A stretch of 64,000 nt of DNA from positions 1 to 64,000 of the forward strand of contig DATGSX010000096.1 in the NCBI GenBank assembly GCA_035302145.1. Direction: 5' to 3'. Below the pieces are notes generated by a model. It was not told where the DNA came from. It ran no database searches and saw only the letters and a list, made by a program, of their open reading frames with translations. A program made the position numbers and the translations under genes. The stretch is from JAJYTI01 sp035302145 (lineage in GTDB: Bacteria > Bacteroidota > Bacteroidia > Flavobacteriales > Flavobacteriaceae). Position 1 is the first letter of the stretch. Every line of letters starts with the position of its first letter. Below are positions 10,515-19,853 of this stretch, in pieces.

Positions 10515-12386
10515 TTACGCATCCCATCGATACTTCACCCCCAAATTAAACCATCTAGGAGGCATAGGCACAGCACCTGCTTCTCTATATTCACTATTTA
10601 AAAGGTTAGACACATCGGCATATACTTGAAAATCGTTTAGGCGGTAGTTTATTCTTAGATCTAACAAATCGTATCCTGCGTTTAACTCTCTTTTGATATA
10701 GCGATTTTCTAAGTGTACAGAGAAGTCTTTATAGGCATAGTTAACACCTACAATGAATTGGTGTTTCAAGCTTTGCAACACATACTTGGACTGGCCTATC
10801 CTACCAGTAACCAACTTTGGCTTCAAATAATTATAGCTTGCTCGGTAACCAATTCTATGCTTTGTTCCTAAGTTAAACTGCTGACCTATACGTCCGTAAA
10901 CTCCATGAGTGGTATTGCTTTCTAGGTTATATGGCGAATATGGCTGGTCGTCCGAATCTCTAACCCAATCTATAAAATGTGAAATGTCTCTATAGAAATA
11001 CCCTACTTTTGCAGTAATTCCTTGCGACCTATAGTCTAAAGACACTTCGTACTGCCATGCATCTTCTGGCATAACGTCTGGATTCCCAACATTGCCAGGC
11101 GCTTGATTCAAATATAAGTCGGTAAACGATGGGATACGCTGTGAGGAACCGATACTAGCCGAGGCTTTCCATTCGTCAGTAATTAAGTAAGCTAGATCTA
11201 GTCCAGGATATACTTGCCAACCGTAGTCTGTGTTGTAGTTGATATAAGTGCCTAGGTTAGCAATTAATTTACCCCAGTACTTTCCTTTATATTCAGCATA
11301 TACCCCGTGGTTATCTCGTTGATGTTTTCCTATATTCGAACTATTGATTCGAGACAACCTCGACTCCCAACCTAAGCCAAACTCACCAATAGCCGTAGAA
11401 ATACTTCCGTTTAGCTCTAGCATCAAGGCGTTGGTATAATGTATAGACCTGGCAACGTCTAGGTTATGTTTAAAATAACGGTAGTCATCCGTATTATATC
11501 GGTTGCTAATCCTTGGCATTAGCCTAAATGCGCCAAATCTATGCTTTGAAGAAAGACTAACGATAGAGGTTTTGTTTATCTCCTCCGAATCTCTATCCCC
11601 TGGAGCGGCATAGAATCCGTTAGCACCAAATTTATTATCTATATAGCCTCCCAAAACCTGAATGGCATGGTTGGTATTCATCTCATAGTTTCCGTTATAA
11701 AAAAACCGGGAATTGTTTATTGCCGTATTATACCGCTGTCCGTTGTAGGTATCTTGACTTATGGATAGCAAATGGTTTTGCTTATCATCTCCATAATTTC
11801 CAGTAAGCTGTATACCCCCACCCGCGTAAATCCCACTACCATCGTCTTCCTCTTTATCTTTAAACGAAGAGCCTGAATAAAGGTTAGCAGAAACGAAAGA
11901 GGTGTTTTCTTTTTTGGTAACAATATTTATTGCCCCAGTCAGTGCGTTAATTCCGTACACTCTAGCCGCTGCTCCACGAAGTACTTCAATTCGTTCAATA
12001 GCTTCGACTGGAACAGGAATGCTCATCATAATATGTGCCGTCTGATCGTCTAGAAGCTTTATTCCATTTAACAAGACTAAGGTTTGCTCAAAAGTACCTC
12101 CATCCATACTTACGTCGGCTTGTCCACCAAAAGGTCCTCGTTGACGGATATCCAAACCACCAACATAAGCTAAGAGTTCGTTTACAGAGCTTACAGGATA
12201 TTGTGCAATCTGTTCTTTTGTTATTACTTGAATATCACGAGTGGATTCAGAAAAAGGAATTTCAAGGCGGTTGCCACTAATCAACACCTCTTCTAACTCT
12301 TCGAATTGCGAGAAGTTAATTTCCTCTTGTGAGAAAGCTAGCCCGAACGAAAGCAATAGAGACAAACTAACAATTGATTTTTTCAT
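10515..12386 (-). CDS. TonB-dependent receptor, BtuB-like
   Basis: The 623-residue protein carries a signal peptide (MKKSIVSLSLLLSFGLAFSQ). A plug domain at about residues 30-150 is marked by ITKEQIAQYPVSSVNELL, then IERIEVLRGAAARVYG and INIVTKK. A barrel follows, with a C-terminus LGVKYRWDA and the late-barrel NLLNSEYRE motif. It lacks a carboxypeptidase-like N-terminal domain and a SusD partner, so it fits the cobalamin/siderophore type of receptor rather than a polysaccharide SusC. The substrate cannot be read from sequence, and no cobalamin riboswitch was found in the 78-bp upstream spacer. It is divergent from a MocR-type regulator, which may control it. Confidence 0.85.
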   Translation of the reverse strand: MKKSIVSLSLLLSFGLAFSQEEINFSQFEELEEVLISGNRLEIPFSESTRDIQVITKEQIAQYPVSSVNELLAYVGGLDIRQRGPFGGQADVSMDGGTFEQTLVLLNGIKLLDDQTAHIMMSIPVPVEAIERIEVLRGAAARVYGINALTGAINIVTKKENTSFVSANLYSGSSFKDKEEDDGSGIYAGGGIQLTGNYGDDKQNHLLSISQDTYNGQRYNTAINNSRFFYNGNYEMNTNHAIQVLGGYIDNKFGANGFYAAPGDRDSEEINKTSIVSLSSKHRFGAFRLMPRISNRYNTDDYRYFKHNLDVARSIHYTNALMLELNGSISTAIGEFGLGWESRLSRINSSNIGKHQRDNHGVYAEYKGKYWGKLIANLGTYINYNTDYGWQVYPGLDLAYLITDEWKASASIGSSQRIPSFTDLYLNQAPGNVGNPDVMPEDAWQYEVSLDYRSQGITAKVGYFYRDISHFIDWVRDSDDQPYSPYNLESNTTHGVYGRIGQQFNLGTKHRIGYRASYNYLKPKLVTGRIGQSKYVLQSLKHQFIVGVNYAYKDFSVHLENRYIKRELNAGYDLLDLRINYRLNDFQVYADVSNLLNSEYREAGAVPMPPRWFNLGVKYRWDA

Positions 12387-12437
12387 GAAATATTTTGTTT
12401 CTAGGTTTTAAAGGCGCAAATATTAGAATTAAACACG

Positions 12438-12445
12438 TAGCTTTG
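12438..12445 (+). promoter_or_regulatory. Candidate -7 box of mocR-like gene
   Basis: TAGCTTTG matches the Bacteroidota -7 consensus TAnnTTTG and ends 19 bp before the ATG at 12465. No good -33 TTTG lies at the expected distance. The box is in the 78-bp divergent spacer with the TonB receptor gene, where an operator of the regulator would be expected. Confidence 0.3.
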
Positions 12446-12464
12446 CTAGTCCAGTTTAAAAACA

Positions 12465-13952
12465 ATGAGTAGTCCGGATATTCCTTCATTTTCGCAGTTT
12501 ATTAAAATCGATCGTCGCAAGTCCGATCCGATTTACTTGCAAATTGTTTATCAATTTATTCAGGCTGTACAAGGCCGTTTATTAGAAGTAGGCAATAAAA
12601 TTCCAGGGAGTCGTAGGTTGAGCAAAGACTTAAATGTACATCGGAAGACAATTATTGCTGCTTTAGACGAACTACAAACCCAAGGTTGGGTAACTACAGT
12701 TCCATCGGTAGGAACTTTTGTAGAAAATCCAGATCTGAATGCAAAGGGAAATCAAAATTCTGTGGCTACGCAGCAATTAAACGAGAAAGCCTCTTTTGTA
12801 TATCGGAAAAGCTTCCTTTTAGACTCCCCTGAACAGAAAGACCGCTACCCTTATGTTTTTACGGATGGCACACCGGATTATAGAATTATAAAACCAAAAG
12901 AGCTAGGAAGGTTTTATACAGCGGCGCTCAAACGAAAAAATTTATTAGCCCAAACGCCTACTTATTTATCCGAAACCAATCCTTTTTTTAAAGAGCAATT
13001 AAGCTATTACCTCAACTTAACAAGAGGACTTCATATTTCTAAAAACAATCTGGTAACTGCTAATAGCCGACAAGTACTCTTATATATCTTAACCCAACTA
13101 TTAGTGCAACCTGGACATCGTGTTTTGGTAGGGGAATATAGTGACCATTATGCCAATATGGTGTTTCAACAAGCGGGTGCAAAGATTGTTACGATTCCTA
13201 TGGACAAAGAAGGAATTCAGGTGGACTTTATACGAGAAAACTTTCGTGCTGGTAGTATTAAATTCCTATACGTCAATCCACAACACCAAAACCCCACTAC
13301 TTTTAATCTTTCTGAAAAGAGAAGACAAGAGTTAATAGCTTTGGCAAACGACTATAATTTTCTTCTTGTAGAAGATGATCCGGATTATGAATTAACTTAT
13401 GAAAGATCAACTGCTATCCCTCTTATAAAAAGGAATCACTCTAACAACGTTCTGTATTTAGGATGTTTCGGTAGGTTTCTACCCCCTGGATTTCAAGCAG
13501 ATTTTATGATTGGCCCAGTAGATTTTATGGAAGAAGCCCATAAACACCTCAACATTTTCGGAAATATGGATCAGATAAAGGAGCAAGCACTCGGAGAGAT
13601 GATTAACGAAGGAGACATCCATAGGTATAGACGAAAAGCACTGCAAACTTATCGCGCACGAAGAGATTCTTTTGCATCATTAATAACAGAAAACTTCCCT
13701 ACCCAATTGGACTTCACTATTCCAAAAGGTGGACTAGCTTTTTGGCTGGAAGTAAAGCAGCAGGTTTCCTTATCTAAATGGGCGGATAAGTGCCACGAGC
13801 TTGGACTTTTCATTCCAAGAACCTGCCTATATCAAAACAAAAACCTCACCGCTCTCCGATTAGGATTTGGAAACAAGAAAGAGGAAGATATGAAAGAAGC
13901 GGTAAAAGTACTTAAGCATGCTTATAGCAATGCTTTTAAAGCTGCTAAATAG
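12465..13952 (+). CDS. MocR-type GntR regulator with degenerate PLP site
   Basis: Residues about 15-85 are a GntR winged helix (YLQIVYQFIQAVQGRLLEVG, then IPGSRRLSKDLNVHRKT and the QGWV turn). The remainder is a fold-type I aminotransferase domain with VEDDPDYE at the position of the PLP-binding aspartate. The loop that normally reads FSK, whose lysine forms the Schiff base, reads CFGRFLPPG here, so Arg337 replaces the lysine. The protein may therefore bind ligand non-covalently or have lost PLP sensing. It is divergent from the TonB receptor gene, the likely target. It is 495 residues, normal for the family. The regulated pathway is unknown. Confidence 0.85.
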   Translation: MSSPDIPSFSQFIKIDRRKSDPIYLQIVYQFIQAVQGRLLEVGNKIPGSRRLSKDLNVHRKTIIAALDELQTQGWVTTVPSVGTFVENPDLNAKGNQNSVATQQLNEKASFVYRKSFLLDSPEQKDRYPYVFTDGTPDYRIIKPKELGRFYTAALKRKNLLAQTPTYLSETNPFFKEQLSYYLNLTRGLHISKNNLVTANSRQVLLYILTQLLVQPGHRVLVGEYSDHYANMVFQQAGAKIVTIPMDKEGIQVDFIRENFRAGSIKFLYVNPQHQNPTTFNLSEKRRQELIALANDYNFLLVEDDPDYELTYERSTAIPLIKRNHSNNVLYLGCFGRFLPPGFQADFMIGPVDFMEEAHKHLNIFGNMDQIKEQALGEMINEGDIHRYRRKALQTYRARRDSFASLITENFPTQLDFTIPKGGLAFWLEVKQQVSLSKWADKCHELGLFIPRTCLYQNKNLTALRLGFGNKKEEDMKEAVKVLKHAYSNAFKAAK

Positions 13953-13973
13953 CAGGAACATTAAACCTTAAGT

Positions 13974-15248
13974 TTAGCTAATTCTATGAAACAAAAATCG
14001 CACAACAAAACCAATTAGAAGCAATCCAACCCCCGATGCTATTACGTTCAAAGGTAAAGAAACCGACATAGCTAAACATCCTATCAATCCAAGCACGGGA
14101 ACTAATCTGCCATACATTCTTTCACTCCTAGGCTGTTTTATTGCGGCAATATTGGTAATGCTATAATACAGCAAAATAGTGAACGTAGCCGCTCTTACAA
14201 TAAACTCAAACGACCCTATAATACTAAGGAGTAAAATTATACCGCCGGTAATAAATATTCCTATATGAGGTATTTGATAGCGTTTGTGTATGGTTTTAAA
14301 AAAGGGTGGTAAGTCATTTCGTCTTCCCATAGCCAACATCATCCTGCTTATTCCAAGGATCTGACTTAGCAACACCCCTAACATAGCTGTCGATGCACCG
14401 ATGGTTATTGCAATACTAACCCCTGGTGTGCTTAAAGCATTAGCAACCACTTGCAAAGGCGATATGCTCAAAGCCATCTGTTCGGCTCCTATTACACCAA
14501 TTGCAATAATAGATATAGCAAGATAAAGAATAATAGCAGTTATGGTGGTTATTATAATGGCTCTTGGAATGGTTCTCTTCGGCTCTACTACTTCTTCCGC
14601 CAAAGTGGCTATTCTTGCATAACCTGTAAACGCAAAAAATAGTAGCGCTGCTGCTTCTGCTATACCACTTATACCAAATGGAGCAAAGGGTTTAAAGTTT
14701 TCTGGATTAACTTGTGAGATCCCGCTGAACACTAGATACAAAAGGGTGAGTAAGGTAATAGTTACAATCAAAAAGTTTAATTTTCCGGCCTTCTTAACCC
14801 CAAAATAGTTAGCAGCTGTGAGAAAAATAACTGCCACTACAGAAAACGTAATCGGAGATGCTATAGGTAGCAATTGGTGGAAATAACTACCAAAGCCTAA
14901 AGCCACCACTCCTGCAGCGGTAAGTTTGCTGATTAAAAACATCCAACCAGCAGAAAAACCAAGACTAGGATTTAGTAGGATATAACCATATTCGTAGGTT
15001 CCGCCAGAATGCGGATAGTTAGCTGCAAGTTGTGCAGAGCTTAAAGCATTGAAAGTTGCTATAAGTCCAGCCACTAAAAGTCCGATGATAAATGCAGGGC
15101 CCGATACACCCGCGGCTATTCCAGTAACCACAAAAATCCCTGCTCCTATTATAGCCCCAAGGCCTACCCCAACCGCATCTTTTAATGTTAGGGACCGTAA
15201 AAGTCCTTTTTCTTCTTTCCTATCCATATCAGGATCGAATATAAACAA
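13974..15248 (-). CDS. APC-family amino acid permease
   Basis: The protein has about 12 hydrophobic segments over 424 residues. The first, VGVGLGAIIGAGIFVVTG, is the classic G-A-I-I-G-x-G-I-F substrate-binding signature of APC amino acid/polyamine transporters. AFTGYARIATLAEEVVEPKR in the middle is the conserved TM6-loop region. It is therefore an inner-membrane cation-coupled transporter of amino acids or related amines; the substrate is unknown. An alternative start at 15227 (MDRKEEKGL) is equally plausible. The gene is convergent with the MocR gene, with 21 bp between stops. Nearby genes give no further hint. Confidence 0.85.
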   Translation of the reverse strand: MFIFDPDMDRKEEKGLLRSLTLKDAVGVGLGAIIGAGIFVVTGIAAGVSGPAFIIGLLVAGLIATFNALSSAQLAANYPHSGGTYEYGYILLNPSLGFSAGWMFLISKLTAAGVVALGFGSYFHQLLPIASPITFSVVAVIFLTAANYFGVKKAGKLNFLIVTITLLTLLYLVFSGISQVNPENFKPFAPFGISGIAEAAALLFFAFTGYARIATLAEEVVEPKRTIPRAIIITTITAIILYLAISIIAIGVIGAEQMALSISPLQVVANALSTPGVSIAITIGASTAMLGVLLSQILGISRMMLAMGRRNDLPPFFKTIHKRYQIPHIGIFITGGIILLLSIIGSFEFIVRAATFTILLYYSITNIAAIKQPRSERMYGRLVPVLGLIGCLAMSVSLPLNVIASGVGLLLIGFVVRFLFHRIS

Positions 15249-15361
15249 TGATTTACATAGATAAATAAACTAGAGGAAGAATTATCGTTAGCTGTGAACT
15301 ATTGTTGTAGCAGATAGCTAGTTAAGGGAGTTCCTGTCTTTTCGCCTGTCCCGAGAACTCG

Positions 15362-15670
15362 GTTTTTTTGTGAATTCGTTTTTTCGCTTTTTAGATTCAT
15401 CAGAGAACTTATAAACAAATGCGAAAGGGATACGCGACAGATGTCTTGTTGTGCTAATCTAAAGCAAGTAAGCTAAACCTCCAGCAAAGTGAGAAATGCA
15501 AGGTAGGTGAAAGTTTTATTGTAAAGAAGTTCCTGTTTATTCGTTTTTTTGTGAATTCGTTTTTTCGCTTTTTAGATTCATCAGAGAACTTATAAACAAA
15601 TGCGAAAGGGGTACGCGATGCGTGTCTTGTTATGGTTATCTAAAACAAGTAAGCTAAACCTCCAGTAAAG
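15362..15670. repeat. 128-bp direct repeat, two copies, 181-bp period
   Basis: Copy one at 15362-15489 and copy two at 15543-15670 align without indels and with roughly 13 substitutions, all near the 3' half. Both start with GTTTTTTTGTGAATTCG and end CTAAACCTCCAG(C/T)AAAG. The whole 15249-15836 spacer holds no gene. The conserved 5' half (70 bp nearly identical) suggests recent duplication or gene conversion. The function is unknown. Confidence 0.8.
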
Positions 15671-15776
15671 AAAAATGCGATTTAGCAAATTAGTGAATTT
15701 ACAAACACTCGTTCACAGATTCACAAATAAGAAGCAAATATTCGAACTTACAGACTCCTATTCTACAAAGCTTAAC

Positions 15777-15822
15777 AAAGAAAATTCCTTAGGAATAGTT
15801 CTATCCTAAAGGAATTTTCTTT
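15777..15822. terminator. Bidirectional terminator hairpin
   Basis: A 14-bp perfect stem (AAAGAAAATTCCTT with AAGGAATTTTCTTT) is extended by about four more pairs around a bulge. It begins 15 bp after the stop of the phnA remnant on the minus strand. Its A/T-rich outer arms provide U-tracts in both directions. Confidence 0.65.
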
Positions 15823-15836
15823 ATCTAATAACTTAC

Positions 15837-16193
15837 TTAAAACACCTTCCTTACAAACTCCGATTTCAATGCCATAGATCCAAAGCCGTCTATTCTACAA
15901 TCAATATTATGATCGCCATCGGTCAAGCGTATGTTTCTCACTTTGGTTCCTGCCTTAATCGGTCTAGGTGCACCTCGTACGGGAAGGTCTTTAATCACTA
16001 GCACTTCATCGCCGTCTTGTAATTCATTTCCATTAGCGTCTATCACCTTCAATACATCTTCTTCAACGGGCTTCTACTCTACTTTCTCATTCGGATTCCA
16101 TTCGTTGTAACATTCTGGACAAGCATAGATTTCTTCCCTTAAAAAATAGCCGTAAGGGGAATTACATTTCGGACAAGGTTTCATTTCTGCCAT
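15837..16193 (-). pseudogene. phnA: PhnA/YjdM zinc-ribbon protein interrupted by UAG
   Basis: Read from the ATG at 16193, the first 39 codons encode the zinc ribbon (CPKC at residue 7, CPEC near residue 30). Codon 40 is UAG (16074-16076). The same frame then continues into the complete PhnA C-terminal domain (VIDANGNELQDGD, GTKVRNIRLTDGDHNIDC, FGSMALKSEF) to a stop at 15837. The intact frame would be 118 residues, the usual length of the family, a small protein of uncertain function once linked to alkylphosphonates. A TTG at 16052 could start the C-domain alone. Nonsense mutation, sequencing error or readthrough are all possible; the frame is otherwise clean. Confidence 0.75.
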
Positions 16194-16276
16194 CTTCAAA
16201 TACTTATTTATTTTCGGCTAATATAGTCCTTATTTATTATATCCTTTTTTCAACAATTACAGTTTTCGCTAGCTAA

Positions 16277-16963
16277 TTAAATTTGGACCAGCATTCCATC
16301 ATGAGCAGCAATGATTTTTACGCCTTTCGGTGCAATTCCTTTTAAATATTCAATAGCTTTTGGAATATCTTCAAAGAACCATTCACCATAATGACTGAAG
16401 AGTATTTTTTGTGTGTAAGGTGTTAAACTTCGAATAAGGTTTGGAACCCCCGTATGTCCGTAAATTTTATCGCCTTTACGGTTGATATGTCCGCCCTTTT
16501 TAATAAAAGAAGCTTCTGTTACAATCAAATTTACCTGGGGAAGTTTTTCTAATTCTGCTTTTTCTATCCAAGCTACATCTCCAGTAAAAAACACTTTTTT
16601 GTTACCCTTCTCCACCATATAAGCTAAAGAATTTACGTTTAAAGAATGAATAACAGGAAAAGGAGTAATGGTATAATCACCTATTTTAAATACGCTAGAA
16701 ATAACCTGTAATTCAGGCACTAGCTTATTTTTCTCTGGACCATAATGCGGTACTGTTGGTTTAAAAATAGTCTGATCAAATACAAAATAGGCATGGTCTG
16801 GATGGAAGTGTGTAAATACAATAGCTTCGTGTTTTTCTTTTAAAAACTTGGCCTCACCAAGATCTATAAGAATAATATCATCGATTAAGTAACCGCTATG
16901 ATTGTAATAAGCCTTTGCCGAAGCCTCAATTTTGGCACGCGTTCCGAGAATTTTAATATTCAT
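16277..16963 (-). CDS. MBL-fold metal-dependent hydrolase
   Basis: The 228-residue protein contains the metal-binding motif THFHPDH (HxHxDH) at about residue 52, FTGDVAW further on (third metal ligand Asp) and SHYGEW near the C-terminus. This is the ribonuclease Z/phosphodiesterase-like layout of a metallo-beta-lactamase fold, presumably binding two zinc ions. It has no signal peptide, so it is cytoplasmic. Substrate unknown; an RNase Z or a cyclic-phosphodiesterase activity would be guesses. It stands alone on the minus strand, with 83 bp to the phnA remnant downstream. The 300 bp upstream to the SulP gene contain nothing recognised. Confidence 0.8.
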   Translation of the reverse strand: MNIKILGTRAKIEASAKAYYNHSGYLIDDIILIDLGEAKFLKEKHEAIVFTHFHPDHAYFVFDQTIFKPTVPHYGPEKNKLVPELQVISSVFKIGDYTITPFPVIHSLNVNSLAYMVEKGNKKVFFTGDVAWIEKAELEKLPQVNLIVTEASFIKKGGHINRKGDKIYGHTGVPNLIRSLTPYTQKILFSHYGEWFFEDIPKAIEYLKGIAPKGVKIIAAHDGMLVQI

Positions 16964-17263
16964 GAGGTAGAAAAAGATATATTTGGAAGGATAAAATAGT
17001 TTTATATTAATATTTCCTATCTAGGATCAAACAATATATTAAAGAAAATCTTGGTTTTATAAAAAATAAAATATTCATTTGCATAAAATCACTAACCTAT
17101 TTAAAGCAACTTCTATATAAAACGATATAATAGCTTATTTTGACTAGGACTTTTATCAATAAACTCGCTGCTGTCCACAAATCTATATATCTTTACTCCT
17201 CGTTTAAGGTAATACCTAAGCTTTTGAATAAAAACTAATATTTATTAGCAAGATATTTGCAAC

Positions 17264-18940
17264 ATGAATGACCCTATTTTCAAACCAAAATTCTTCTCTC
17301 TTCTAAAAAAAGGAATTTCTAAAGAGCAATTGGCAAAAGACCTTTCAGCCGGATTTATTGTGGGGATAGTTGCGCTTCCACTTGCGATTGCTTTTGCTAT
17401 TGCCTCTGGAGTATCGCCCGATAAAGGATTGATTACCGCCATAGTTGCTGGTCTTATAATATCGGTACTTGGAGGCAGCCGTGTGCAAATAGGTGGTCCT
17501 ACAGGGGCATTTATCGTTATTCTATATGCTATAGTACAAGAACATGGCATCGATGGGTTGATTATTGCTACCTTCATGGCAGGATTCATTTTAATCGCAA
17601 TGGGTATTGGGCGTCTAGGAAGTTTATTAAAGTACATCCCCTACCCTCTTATCGTTGGTTTTACCAGTGGGATTGCGGTGATAATATTCTCCTCACAAAT
17701 CAAGGATTTTTTTGGACTTCCTATAGATTCGGTGCCTGCCGATTTTATAGATAAATGGAAGGTATATGCTGCTAACTTTCATCATATCAATTGGATGGCT
17801 GTCAGCATTGCTGTGGTAACCATTATTATCAGCCTTCGATTTAGCCGTATATCTAGAAAAATTCCTGGTTCTATTGTTGCTATTATTATAACCACGCTAG
17901 CAGTATATTTATTTGATTTACCAGTAACTACTATCGAAAGTAGCTTTGGCAACATACCCAATCATTTATCTATGCCAAGCATTCCAAAAGTTGACTTTAA
18001 AACCATACAAGCCTTAATTCAGCCAGCATTTGCCATTGCACTACTAGGAGGGATTGAGTCGCTGTTATCGGCAGTAGTAGCCGATGGAATGATTGGTGGT
18101 CGCCACCGATCTAATACCGAGCTTATTGCTCAGGGTACTGCTAACTGCGTGTCGGCAATGTTTGGTGGGATTCCTGCTACTGGGGCGATTGCTCGAACCG
18201 CAACTAACGTAAATAATGGTGGACGAACTCCCGTAGCTGGAATTGTACATGCAGTGGTTCTTTTACTTATTATGCTGATTTTTGCACCGCTTGCAAAACT
18301 AATCCCCATGGCTACCTTAGCAGGGATATTGATCGTAGTTTCGTATCATATGAGCGAATGGCGACAGTTTAAATCCTTACTGAAAGGAAATAAATACGAC
18401 ATTTTAATTTTGCTTGTTACCTTTTTTCTTACCGTTGTGTTCGATTTAGTAACCGCCATTCAGATAGGGATTGTCTTATCGAGTTTTATTTTAATGAAAC
18501 GTATGAGCGAATCCCTACATATAGAAAAAGCTATGGAATTATTTACTGCTCACCCAAATGGTGATAAAGTTTTTGAGGAAGAGCAAATCGAACTACCAGA
18601 AGGAGTCCTTATGTACGAAATAAGCGGTGCGTTATTTTTTGGTGCTGCGCAGAAGTTTCAAGATACTATCAGTCACATTCAGCTTAAACCTAAAGTATTA
18701 ATATTGCGAGTTAGGTATGTATCCTTTATCGATGCCACAGGAATTTACCGATTAAAAGAGCTGATAACTCACTTTGAAAGTCATGGCATACAAATTATTA
18801 TCTCAGGTGCCATTCCTTCGGTGCGCGAGGATATGGAAAAAGGTAACATCTATTCCGTACTCCCAAAAGAAAACATGCTTATCAACATCGATGCCTCGGT
18901 AGATAGAGCAGAAGAGATTTTGAACACACAAGAAGGATAA
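17264..18940 (+). CDS. SulP-family anion transporter with STAS domain
   Basis: The 558-residue protein has 10 or more membrane segments. The family signature falls in the first ones (FIVGIVALPLAIAFAIASGV, then GGSRVQIGGPTGAFIVI) and in FGGIPATGAIARTATN at mid-protein. The C-terminal 120 residues form a cytoplasmic STAS domain with SFIDATGIYRLKEL, the usual D-x-T/S-G loop. The family exchanges or symports sulfate, bicarbonate or dicarboxylates at the inner membrane. No carbonic anhydrase or sulfate-assimilation gene lies next to it, so the anion is undetermined. The start ATG is preceded by an AT-rich 300-bp spacer. The length is normal. Confidence 0.88.
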   Translation: MNDPIFKPKFFSLLKKGISKEQLAKDLSAGFIVGIVALPLAIAFAIASGVSPDKGLITAIVAGLIISVLGGSRVQIGGPTGAFIVILYAIVQEHGIDGLIIATFMAGFILIAMGIGRLGSLLKYIPYPLIVGFTSGIAVIIFSSQIKDFFGLPIDSVPADFIDKWKVYAANFHHINWMAVSIAVVTIIISLRFSRISRKIPGSIVAIIITTLAVYLFDLPVTTIESSFGNIPNHLSMPSIPKVDFKTIQALIQPAFAIALLGGIESLLSAVVADGMIGGRHRSNTELIAQGTANCVSAMFGGIPATGAIARTATNVNNGGRTPVAGIVHAVVLLLIMLIFAPLAKLIPMATLAGILIVVSYHMSEWRQFKSLLKGNKYDILILLVTFFLTVVFDLVTAIQIGIVLSSFILMKRMSESLHIEKAMELFTAHPNGDKVFEEEQIELPEGVLMYEISGALFFGAAQKFQDTISHIQLKPKVLILRVRYVSFIDATGIYRLKELITHFESHGIQIIISGAIPSVREDMEKGNIYSVLPKENMLINIDASVDRAEEILNTQEG

Positions 18941-19055
18941 ACCTAATACCAAATAAAGGAGTCTTTTAATCAAAAAAAGACACTATAACTCCTACAGTTT
19001 AATAAGTAGAAAGTGTTTTATAGAACAAGGATTCTATAAGTAACCTTATCCTTCC

Positions 19056-19853
19056 TTACATTTCAACCATCTCAATGGAATTGGTTTCTAAATCGTATTT
19101 CATGTAAACATTTAATGCTGTTGACAAGACTTTAAACTCGTTTAACTCAGTATATGGTGCGTATAGCCGAAACGTACAGATGTCGGTTGCCGTTATATAA
19201 GGCGTGGTTTTTAAATGCGAATGCATTGCAGACTTCAACACTTCGCCTGCTGACATGGTGGATTGAACCGGGATTAAAGTAGAATGAAATTTTTGCCAAG
19301 ATGTAATATCACCGGTAGAATCTGTGTGAAATAAATAGTCATTACCAAATGGAATGATACCCGATTCGGACGTACCCATTATAATATATAACTTGTACCC
19401 TTCACCCTCCTCAAAAAGTATCAAATTAGGGCTATACCCTTCTGGAATACCAATTTCATATTTTGGATTAGATAGTTGACTGATTACTATACTTTTAGTA
19501 GCAGACAAGTTCATTTCTTTTTCCGTTAGTTCGGAAATTTTAAAATTTGAACTAATTGGACTATCCATATTGGAAGAGACGAAAGTGAATCTAGCCAATC
19601 GTTTTCTTTGTGTTTGATCCATTATGGTTGCATAAATTGTATCATTCGAATGATAAACTATATAGCCCCCATAATTATTTCTTAGCTTTTCCATTGGCAT
19701 CAATAAATCAGTAGCTACCCAAGCTGCTTTCTCATAATTATACAACAGGTCGGCTTCCTTTATTATAGAGTCTAATTTAACCTGTCTATTTTCTGTTTGA
19801 GAGTAACCTATTATTGGAAGTAATAAAAAGAGCAAGAGGTAAGATTTTTTCAT
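19056..19853 (-). CDS. Secreted hypothetical protein
   Basis: A 265-residue protein with the signal peptide MKKSYLLLFLLLPIIGYSQ, followed by a mixed alpha/beta sequence with no motif I recognise. Acidic and polar segments such as ELTEKEMNLS and a repeated pattern of short beta strands suggest a soluble periplasmic or surface protein. It stands alone on the minus strand between the convergent SulP gene and the long spacer upstream of yceI. No operon partner is visible and no function is proposed. The family could be checked by profile search of residues 20-265. Confidence 0.7.
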   Translation of the reverse strand: MKKSYLLLFLLLPIIGYSQTENRQVKLDSIIKEADLLYNYEKAAWVATDLLMPMEKLRNNYGGYIVYHSNDTIYATIMDQTQRKRLARFTFVSSNMDSPISSNFKISELTEKEMNLSATKSIVISQLSNPKYEIGIPEGYSPNLILFEEGEGYKLYIIMGTSESGIIPFGNDYLFHTDSTGDITSWQKFHSTLIPVQSTMSAGEVLKSAMHSHLKTTPYITATDICTFRLYAPYTELNEFKVLSTALNVYMKYDLETNSIEMVEM

